A stretch of 59,760 bases of DNA from a virus, in the IMG/VR virus record IMGVR_UViG_3300045135_000357, positions 1 through 59,760 of that record. One strand, written 5' to 3'. Position 1 is the stretch's first letter. Every line of letters begins with the position of its first letter. Both the position numbers and the translations under genes were made by a program. This document shows, piece by piece, positions 30,334-39,600 of this stretch. The notes beneath the pieces were generated by a model. It was not told the DNA's origin, ran no database searches, and worked only from the letters and a program-made list of their open reading frames with translations.

Positions 30334-32192
30334 AGAAACTTGTATTTAAGCCCGGGATCAACCGCGAACGCACTGACTACACCAATGAAGGTGGTTGGTA
30401 CGACTGCGATAAAGTCCGCTTCCGTCAGGGATTTCCAGAGAAGATCGGCGGTTGGAGCCGCATCTCCGCGTCTACGTTCCTTGGCACGTGTCGCTCGCTC
30501 CTGAAATGGATTACGCTGTCAGGGGTTAACCACATTGGTGTTGGCACTAACCTCAAGTTCTACATCGAGGGTGGCGGTATCTATAACGATATCACCCCGA
30601 TCCGCCTGACGACCTCAGCTGGCACCACTACGTTCGCCGCATCTAACGGGTCCAACATCCTCACAGTGACGCATACTGCACACGGTGCAGTGAGTGGCGA
30701 TTTTGTTACGTTTGCGAATGCGGTTTCTCTCGGAGGCAACGTCACCGCCGCAGTGTTGAATCAAGAGCTTCAGATCAGCCACGTCGTCGACGCCAACACG
30801 TATGAGATCACGCTCGATGTAACCGCAAACGCCTCGGATACGGGCAACGGGGGCTCGGCCACTACCGCCGCCTACCAGATCAATACCGGTGCGGAGTATT
30901 CAATCCCCCTGCTTGGGTGGAGTGCCGGTGGCTGGGGTTACGGCCCATGGGGTGAGGGGGAGTCGGACGAGCTACCGCTGCGTTTGTGGAGCCAGACCAA
31001 CTTCGGTGAAGACCTGATCTTTGGCCCCCGTGGCGGAGGAATCTACTACTGGGACGCCACAAACGGCGTGCATACACGTGGAGTGGCCTTGTCGTCGCTT
31101 GCTGGGGCGTCGAATGTTCCGACAGTGCAGAACTTCATCCTCGTATCCGACGTCAGCCGCTTTACGTTTGCGTTCGGGTGTAACGAGCTTGGCTCAGCCA
31201 CCCAAGACCCCATGCTGATCCGCTGGTCGGACCAAGAAGACCCCACAAATTGGACTCCTGCGTCAACCAACCAAGCCGGTGGGCTTGGCCTATCTCGTGG
31301 TACTGAGATCGTCACAGCGATTCAGTCACGTCAGGAAATTCTGGTCTGGACAAACTCGTCGCTATATTCCCTGCAGTATATAGGCGGTGCCGAAGGCTGG
31401 GGTGCACAACTCGTTGGGGACAACATTTCTATCGCTTCCCAGAACGCCGTGGCATACGCCAATGGCGTAGCCTACTGGATGGGGCGTGATAAGTTCTACA
31501 TGTACGATGGCCGCACGATGCCGCTGCCGTCTGACGTCCGCCGCTTCGTCTTCGAAGACTTTAACAGTAAGCAGATCGAGCAAGTGCACGGCGGCACTAA
31601 CGAGTCGTATCACGAAATCTGGTGGTTCTACTGCTCTAGCGGGCAGACAGAGATCGACCGGTATGTAGTGTACAATTACCTCGAAAACACATGGTACTAC
31701 GGCACCATGGCTCGCACTGCATGGTTGGATACTGGACTACGGGAAAAGCCGCTTGCTGCTACGTATGTGAACAACCTCGTCAACCAAGAGTCTGGTAACG
31801 ACAGCGACGTCACGGGCACAAACGAGCCCATCAACGCGTATGTCACATCTACACAGTTTGACATCGAAGATGGGGACAGGTTCTCGTTTATCTGGCGCGT
31901 ACTGCCGGACATTACGTTCGACGGGTCTACCGCGTCTGCACCGGCTGCGACACTGACGATGATCCCGATGAACAACTCTGGTTCTGGATACAACACCCCT
32001 GAGTCCATCGGCGGTAACAGTTCCGGTGCCGTTGCTCGGACCGCGACTATCCCAGTAGAGGCGTTCACACAGCAGCTGAACATCCGAGTGCGAGGGCGTC
32101 AGCTTGTGCTAAAATTAGAATCCGATGCCCTTGGGGTACAATGGCAGCTCGGGTCTCCGCGGATCGACCTGCGCCCTGATGGGAGGCGGTAG
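30324..32192 (+). CDS. P22 gp10-like tail hub / DNA stabilisation protein
   Basis: 622 residues starting MPLKKLVFKPGINRERTDYT, followed by GWYDCDKVRFRQGFPEKIGGW, the typical opening of the phage stabilisation protein family. Later segments SRQEILVWTNSSLYSLQY, YWMGRDKFYMYDGRTMPLP and VVYNYLENTWYYGTMARTAW are repeated WD-like beta elements of the hub. In P22 this protein closes the portal channel after packaging and carries the tail needle. It supports the podovirus assignment of the window. Confidence 0.8.
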   Translation: MPLKKLVFKPGINRERTDYTNEGGWYDCDKVRFRQGFPEKIGGWSRISASTFLGTCRSLLKWITLSGVNHIGVGTNLKFYIEGGGIYNDITPIRLTTSAGTTTFAASNGSNILTVTHTAHGAVSGDFVTFANAVSLGGNVTAAVLNQELQISHVVDANTYEITLDVTANASDTGNGGSATTAAYQINTGAEYSIPLLGWSAGGWGYGPWGEGESDELPLRLWSQTNFGEDLIFGPRGGGIYYWDATNGVHTRGVALSSLAGASNVPTVQNFILVSDVSRFTFAFGCNELGSATQDPMLIRWSDQEDPTNWTPASTNQAGGLGLSRGTEIVTAIQSRQEILVWTNSSLYSLQYIGGAEGWGAQLVGDNISIASQNAVAYANGVAYWMGRDKFYMYDGRTMPLPSDVRRFVFEDFNSKQIEQVHGGTNESYHEIWWFYCSSGQTEIDRYVVYNYLENTWYYGTMARTAWLDTGLREKPLAATYVNNLVNQESGNDSDVTGTNEPINAYVTSTQFDIEDGDRFSFIWRVLPDITFDGSTASAPAATLTMIPMNNSGSGYNTPESIGGNSSGAVARTATIPVEAFTQQLNIRVRGRQLVLKLESDALGVQWQLGSPRIDLRPDGRR

Positions 32193-32815
32193 TGGCTAAC
32201 CGTATCGAGCGCCCACAGCCACCTGCATTGCCGCAGGCACCGCTAAGCTACAATCGTAGCTATAAAGACCAGTTCAACAACGTGTTGCGCCTGTTCTTCC
32301 GACGCTTGACGGGTACGCTCGACGACCTACTCAGCACCAGTGACGGGGGTAAATTCCTCTACATGCCACGTGGGCTGTTCTACAGCACTACAGCACAGAC
32401 CGCTGCCGCTACTAGCACAGGCTACCCCGTCGAGTTCGAAAACGTGTATATTGGCAATGGTGTCAGTATTGCTGGTACGGACGATACACGCATTACGGTG
32501 ACAGCGGACGGAGTTTATAACTTCCAAGTCACCCTAATGACGCAGCACACGAACTCGTCTGACGCTACGGTTTGGACTTGGATAAACAAGAACGGCACAG
32601 ACGTGCCATACGGCGCTAAAAAACAGACAATCAAGGGCAACGCTGACCAACCTATCTACTGGAACTTCTCCATCGATGTAGAGGCAGGGCAGTATATCGA
32701 GATGTATTGGGCAACTGACGACCTCACGCTGAGTCTTCATGCTGAAGCGGCTACTTCGCCCCATCAGGGAATCCCGTCTGCAGTCGTTGCGGTATCCTTT
32801 GTAAGTAACCTATAA
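32192..32815 (+). CDS. Tail protein with C-terminal jelly-roll (C1q/TNF-like) domain
   Basis: 207 residues; GTG start 32192 overlaps the previous TAG. The N-terminal 60 residues are Pro-rich and helical (RIERPQPPALPQAPLSYN, NNVLRLFFRRLTG), likely a virion anchor. Residues about 85-207 have the strand pattern of trimeric jelly-roll domains (GIPSAVVAVSFVSNL as last strand; GVYNFQVTLMTQHTN in the core). Probably a small tail spike or needle-tip component. Confidence 0.65.
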   Translation: MANRIERPQPPALPQAPLSYNRSYKDQFNNVLRLFFRRLTGTLDDLLSTSDGGKFLYMPRGLFYSTTAQTAAATSTGYPVEFENVYIGNGVSIAGTDDTRITVTADGVYNFQVTLMTQHTNSSDATVWTWINKNGTDVPYGAKKQTIKGNADQPIYWNFSIDVEAGQYIEMYWATDDLTLSLHAEAATSPHQGIPSAVVAVSFVSNL

Positions 32816-32847
32816 TGGTGGCACCCTGAACAGAAAGGTGCGAAACC

Positions 32848-33129
32848 ATGGATTTCCTCGAAGTCTTCAACCAAGTGATAAACCACGCGGTGACTAGGCC
32901 CGAAAACGCAAAAGATGCAACGGACTACAACGTAGAGCCAATAGATATTGGACTTGACAGTCTGGATGTGGTAATGGTCGTGGCAGTCCTTACCGATGTG
33001 TATGGCATACCAGATGACGCCGAGTTCGATGACGTGTCTAAAGTCACCGTTGGCACACTGCGCGACTACATAAACACCAACAAAACCAAAGACCCGAAGT
33101 CTATGGAAGATGTTATGGGATGCGTGTGA
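32848..33129 (+). CDS. Acyl-carrier-protein-like protein
   Basis: 93 residues behind GAAAGGTGCGAAACC. The centre is a near-canonical ACP: GLDSLDVVMVVAVLTDVYGI (about 35-54), with Ser38 in DSLD at the 4'-phosphopantetheine site, followed by IPDD-AEFDDVSKVTVGTLRDYI, the usual helix III and IV region. Length and acidity fit. It lies between a tail gene and a gene of unknown function (33129-33602) with which it is coupled. Whether it carries an acyl group, modifies a virion protein or binds a host enzyme is unknown. Confidence 0.8.
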   Translation: MDFLEVFNQVINHAVTRPENAKDATDYNVEPIDIGLDSLDVVMVVAVLTDVYGIPDDAEFDDVSKVTVGTLRDYINTNKTKDPKSMEDVMGCV

Positions 33130-33602
33130 TGCCCACAGTCGTAGACAGCAGACAGAACCAGCTTCCTGCACCGGAGATCATTATCCGGTTTACGCAGGAG
33201 ATGAACGACACTGAGTACCCTGTACAGAACGTACTCGCGGCTATCGCCAAAGAGCTAACCATGCCAAACACCGATCAAGTCCAGATCGGGAACACGGTGT
33301 TTATTGGGAACCGGGGTAAGGGCAAGCACAAGAACGCGATGGTGGGGCGAGCCCTTAACATCGACACCGGACAAAATTTCGTGCGTAGCGGGCTAAAGTA
33401 CCTCTCCTACCTGCAAAACAAGGGCATTCGCTACTACCGTACCGAATTTAACGCACCGGAGTATGTATCTGCGTTCAAGTTCTGGTATAACAAATTAAGT
33501 GGCACTGACACCGAAGTCGACGTGGTACAATTAGATAACGGCTCGTATCGTGCGTACATCTATATCGGGGATGACTCCCTGAAAGCGTTTTGGAGATTGT
33601 AA
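33129..33602 (+). CDS. Unknown protein coupled to the ACP gene
   Basis: 157 residues; ATG 33129 overlaps the ACP stop as TGATG. It starts MPTVVDSRQNQLPAPEIIIR and continues with AAIAKELTMPNTDQVQIGNTV, GNRGKGKHKNAMVGRALN, and a C-terminal part GIRYYRTEFNAPEYVSAFKFW. The alternating helix-strand pattern would fit a GNAT-like acyltransferase, which would make sense beside an ACP, but no acetyl-CoA motif is clear. It abuts the 2577-residue gene (stop then start). Confidence 0.6.
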   Translation: MPTVVDSRQNQLPAPEIIIRFTQEMNDTEYPVQNVLAAIAKELTMPNTDQVQIGNTVFIGNRGKGKHKNAMVGRALNIDTGQNFVRSGLKYLSYLQNKGIRYYRTEFNAPEYVSAFKFWYNKLSGTDTEVDVVQLDNGSYRAYIYIGDDSLKAFWRL

Positions 33603-36600
33603 ATGCCACCACTTGTAGCAGCAGCCATAGGATATGGTGCAGGTGCCATCGCCGTATCTGCGGGCGCAACAGTTGGCGCGGCGGTAGTCGTCGGTGCGGG
33701 TACCGCAATCCTAGCGCATGAATCCGGCGCAGCGGACTGGGTTTTCGACAACATAGTTGAGCCGATAGGTGAGGGTATACAGGACGTACTAACATCTGAC
33801 GTTGGTCGGGGCCTCCTTAAAGCAGCCGCTGCAATTACCCCGGGTATGCAGTGGGCTATCCCGCTCATTGACGCCGCAGGTGCTCTTGCAGAGGGTGGTA
33901 ATATCGGGGACGCGCTGAAAGCCGCCGCGGTTTCCTATGTTGGTGGTAAACTTGGTAGTGCTATTGGCGAGTACGCTGGGCAAGTTGCTGTCGAAGCTAC
34001 AGGTTCGCAGGTCGTGGGGCAGATCGTCGGGGGCGGCGCAGGGAGAGCGACCGTTGCCCTTGTTATGGGGCAAGACCCCGTAGAGGCATTCCTCCAAGGT
34101 GGGTTAAGTGCAGGGCTTAGCGCTGCCGCTGGCTGGATCGAGCAGCAGGGCATCGAATCCGGTGCGGGTCAGACGTGGTCTAACCTGCCGGACGCTGCAC
34201 AGAACGTCATCACGGCGTCGCTTAGCGCTGCGTTGTCTGGGGAAGACATAACTGAAGAGCTTATCTGGAACGCCGTTCTGTCTTCGGAGGTAGTATCTAA
34301 AACGGTTAGCGGGTTCCTAGAGAACAATACCGGGCTCAATGATGGTCAGATAGCTGCGCTGACTATGGGTATCCAGCGTACCGCCGCAGTTGCGTTTAGT
34401 GGTGGGGACGTATCGCAGGAAATCCTTAACCAGATCGACAACTACGCAAACAATGCGTTTACTGAGTGGTTTGACAATACCGAGGCTGGTATTGCGGTTA
34501 ACACCACCATGGACAAGATCACCGGGGACTACCAGCGGGTAGCCGCCCAAACTGAAGCCATGGATGCGAAAGGTGCTGAATACAACGAGGCGTTTGCGGC
34601 ATACGAAGCTACGGTAACGGCTATCAACGAGGGTGTGGCTAAGAGTACCGAACTGCAAACCGCATACGAACGGGCACTCCAAAACTTCCAAGCGAACGAA
34701 TCGCAAGAGAACGCAGACGCGCTATCGGCAGCACTCGATGCGTATAACGAACACAATACCGCCTTTAACGAGCGGTACGAGAACACGCTGAAACCGAACC
34801 TAGACTATTACGAGGGGCGGATACCCGAGATCGAAGCTGAGTTCGCCGAGCTATCGGATGAGTACGGTGCGCTCGTGGCTGATCTGACGATAACCACAGA
34901 GCAGCTCGGCGATGAGCTAACTCCGCTGTACGGAGAACTGGATCGTACATTCGTGCAGTTTATGAACCCTGACTTTGACGAAGAGGTGTATCGGCAGGTT
35001 GCTGGGCTAGACGCCGATGAGGATGCTTATCTGCACTGGCTAACCACTGGTAAGGAGCAGGGGCTACCTACGAACGCCGCTGACGCCAAGCAGGCGTACA
35101 ACACCAAGTTCACCCAAATCCTCCAGACGACGCTCGAACGTAACGGGCTGACTCTAGGCGACATAAGTAAGACGCAGTTCGACGCGTTTGTAGCGGGTAT
35201 TAGCGAGCAGTACCCAGACTACAAATCTATCGACATGGCACCGCAGTACGAGATCGCCGATCAGTTCGCGGAAGACTACGCTCTGTTCCTGCGGATGCAG
35301 CAGGCGTCGCGGGACGAGGCAGCGGATATACAAACAGTTCTTGATGACTGGGCATACCTGCAGGGAAACGAGGAGGAGCAAGCAGAGTTACGCGCACAGG
35401 CTGGTGCGATACAGGATATTATCGATAGCTACCAAATTGCAAAAGACGACCCGCCCACGACCCCTGCGGCGGAAGGCGAGATCGAGACCTTGCAAACCCT
35501 GTTTGCGGCTTACGATTACGCAAAGGCAAACGACCTATCGTTCTTTGGAGACATTACCCCCGAAATCGTTGAACTCTTAGCGCTTGTCGGTGTCGACGAC
35601 GCTCTTGTGGGGGAGCCCCTAACTGATTCGGACCTTACTGCGCTGCGCTATAGGCTGAGCCAGCTTACCGGGGGCGTAATCACCGACACCATGACGCGCG
35701 CCTTATCCGCGGCCGGTGTCGATGGCTTTATGGAGGGGGAGTCCCTAATTGATTCGGACATTGCTACCCTACAGGGCAGCTTGGACCGGCTTGATGCGGG
35801 TGTAATTACCCCAGAGATCGCTGAACTTCTACGTAATGTAGTAGGTATCGACGACTTCTTCGTCGGGGAAAATCTATCACCGGATGATATTGACGCACTG
35901 CAAAACAGGGTGATCGCACTTACCCAAGTCGCAGATTTAAATGATGTAACTTTCGAAGATGCAGGCGTATCCGATGTAAACATTGGGAGTGGTATAGCGC
36001 GCGCCACTTACGATCCTGAATCTGGGCTGTGGGACTGGGACGAAATAGGCTTAAGCACGGGGTTCTGGTCCCCGGAACTAGGCCGCATGGTGCGGCAATT
36101 TGAATACTATAAATCCGAAGGCGAACCGACGGGGGACTTTATCCAAGGAGAGGGTCTCCCACCCGGAGTGGGTATCACGCCGGGCCTCACGCTCACCGAC
36201 GAGAAGGTGTATTATTACCAAGACGCTATCACTGGTGAGTGGATTACGAAGCCAGCCGCTGACGGTGTTAGTATTTCTTTCGGAACTGGCTCGGCGTACC
36301 AATTTGACACCCCCTTACAAGGTGTGCTTGAGACGACGGGCGTCGGGCAAACACTTGCTGACCTGAGAGAAACTGCACCGGTAGCGTTCATCGAAGAGAC
36401 CGCTAAACTCTCGGCTGACGGTGCCGCAGCTATCGCAGGCATCGTTGGCGACGCAGTAGTTGACTTCTCACGTAATGTTGTCGAGTACGCCGATAACAGC
36501 GACACCGCCGTAGGCGATGGGTTCCTTAACGGTGCTGGTCTTGTCCTAGAGGCAGGCGGCGAGTTGCTTGAGACGTTTAACAACATGTTGTTACTGGCCA

Positions 36601-39600
36601 ACATTAACCCGGCCAGCACTCCTCTAGGCGCATTTGCGCGTGATATGGTCGAGCTAGGTGGCGACACCAAAACGGTAGAGTGGCAAGAAGCTGTTACTCG
36701 AATGAACGACCGCATGTCGGAAGGTGAGGGTTGGGGTAAAGTCGCGGCAGTTTGGGGTGGGTTCCAAGAAGCCCCGGTGCAGTTTGTTGCTGAGATCATA
36801 GGTAAAGAAATCCTGCAGGAGATTCCAATTCTTCTCGCAAGCGGGGGTACGGGTAATATTACGAAGCGGTTGTTGTCTGAGGCAGGCGAACAAACTGCAC
36901 AGGTGATAGCACAGCGCGCGGCTCTTGGTACGGGCGCGGCTCTCGATCTCGCCGAATCCTTCGGCGGCGCAGCTGGTTCGGCGTATGACTCTGCGTACGC
37001 TACGGCACTTCAGTCGGGTATGTCTGAGACCGAAGCTGAATCCTACGCCCGTGACCTTGCTGTGTCGGCGGGCATGATCGGTGCGACCACGACACTTATT
37101 AGCATGGGTGTTATGGATGGTAACGCGTTCGAAAAAGCTATCTTTGCGCGGGATGATAGCGGTGTAACCGCACAGGCATTCGATTGGCTTACCCAGCGTG
37201 TAGCTGAAGGGGCCGAGGTGTCGTGGAAAGAAGGGGTACAGGAATCCATTGAGGAGGGCCTGCCGACTCTCTTCTCTGAGACAGTGCTTACCCAGCTGGA
37301 CCCGGGACGGGATGTGCTCGGCGCTGTCGCACAGGCAGCAACTCTTGGTGCAATCGCTGGGTCCGGTACGGCGGGCGGTATTTACACTGGGGACGCAATC
37401 GCAGACGCACTGATCCGCATGAATCCACAAGTTCGTACGGCTATTGTGAACGGTGGCTCCGACCCAGAAGGTGTCAAGCAGGCGCTCGCAGACCTCGGTA
37501 TTGACGATGCGCTCGTTGAAGCTGGGGTCGACCCGACGCTCGTGCAGAACAACCTACTCAGTGTAGTAAACAGCGATTACCACAGCACGGGTGACATCTC
37601 CCGTGCGTTCTCTGCGCATCCTGACTTTGTAGTTGGTAACGCTGACATCCTTAACGGGGTGTTGAACTCCGTAGGACAAGACGTCACCACGTATGTGAAC
37701 ACATATGTCGATCAGCGCTACGTCGATATCGACGAGGTAAAGGCTGCTGCCGCTGCAGAAGGCGTCACGCTCACCGACGAGCAAGCCGCGGCTATGGTCA
37801 CTCAGACGACTGACCCCGAGGCTACCCAAGGTGTACTGTATTCGATCCAGCAGACATACGATCCGCAGGCGGTAACCGAGCAAGAAGCACGAGACGCGTT
37901 TGCGGCTCAAGGGTTTAACCCCTCTGACGAGCAAGTGCAGCAGTTTGTTGCGGAAGGCGACGAAACTACGCTGCTTGACGAGCTGTCCCAATACGTTGAC
38001 GCTAACCAAGTCACGGAAGCAGAAGCCCGGCAGTACTTCGCAGATATTGGGTATGATCCAACCGATGAGGAAGTTGCGCAGTTCGTGGGCCAGCAGGCCG
38101 AGGACGAAGCACAGCAGGCAGTCGCTGACTATGTAGACCCCCGTACTGTCGACGCCGAGGAAGTGCTCGCCGCGTACCAAACACTGGGGCTCACACGCCC
38201 AACAGATGCCGATATTCAGGAGCTGGTAGGCCAGTACATGGAGACCGAGCTCGCAGGGCGTGCAGAAGAATACCTGCCGACTGCGCGGTATAACGCGATC
38301 CTTGCCGCTATAGACAACTTTACTGGTGAAGTCGGTGTATCTGACGAAGTGCAGGCCGCACTAGATGTTGTCAAAGCTGACATCATGGAGTCTTTCGGTG
38401 AGCTTGGCCAAGAAGTCGTTGCAATCGACGAGGCTACGCAAAACCTCGAAGCCATAATCGGCAGCATCGCATCTGGCGAAGAAGAAGCCTCTGGCTTGTA
38501 TGCCTATATCGACGACGCGATTGCGACATTGACCGCCGCTGGACTGACCAGTGACGAAGTAGACGCTGCGATCTCTGATATCGTCGGTGCACCCGCGACG
38601 ACCGATGCAGATGGAAACGAAGTTGCTGCCACAGGTATCTACGCGACACTTGCGGAGCTGGGCACGACCGTCGATAACCTCAGCGACCTGAGTACCGAGG
38701 ATATTAAAGGTATTGTCGCAGATGCAGTCGGCGATCTGAACAACCTCAGCACCGAAGATGTGCGGGCCATTGTAACTAACGCGCTGAGCGGCTTTGAGAA
38801 CCTTAGCGAAGAAGACGTACAAACTGTTGTCGGCGATATCATCGGCGCACCTGCAACAACCGATGCAGATGGAAACGAAGTTGCTGCCACAGGTATCTAC
38901 GCAACTATTGAAGGCGCGGTTGGCGATCTGAACAACCTCAGCGCCGCAGACGTACAAGGTATTGTGTCCGAGGCACTGAGCGGCCTTGAAGACAGTATTG
39001 GGATCGACGTACAAGGTGTTGTCGACGATATCGTCGGTGCGCCTGCAACAACTGATGCGGACGGAAACGAAGTTGCTGCTACAGGTATCTACGCAACTAT
39101 CGAAGATGCAGTCGGCAACCTGAACAACCTCAGCACTGAAGACGTACAAGGCATCGTGTCAGATGCACTAAGCGGCTTCGATACCCTAAGCGAAGAAGAC
39201 GTTACGTCTATCGTCGACGGCATTGTCAGTGACCTAAATAATCTAGGTACCACTGACGTTGAGACGATTGTAGCTGACGCGCTGAGTGGTCTTGAGAACC
39301 TTAGCACAGCTGACGTACAAGCTGTTGTCGGTGATATTGTCGGTACCCCTGCTACCGAAGGTGTGGAGTCGACGGGTGTTTACGCGGTTATTGATAACCT
39401 CAACAACCTCAGCGAAACCGATGTAGACAGTATCGTTAACGCGATTGTCGGTACCCCTGCAACCGAAGACGCCGAGGCTACTGGCCTGTATGCTACAATC
39501 GGCGACCTTAACAACATCAGTGAAGAAGATGTTACGGCTATCGTAACTGACGCGCTGAGTGGGCTTGAGAGCCTTAGCGCAGACGACGTTGCATCGGTCG

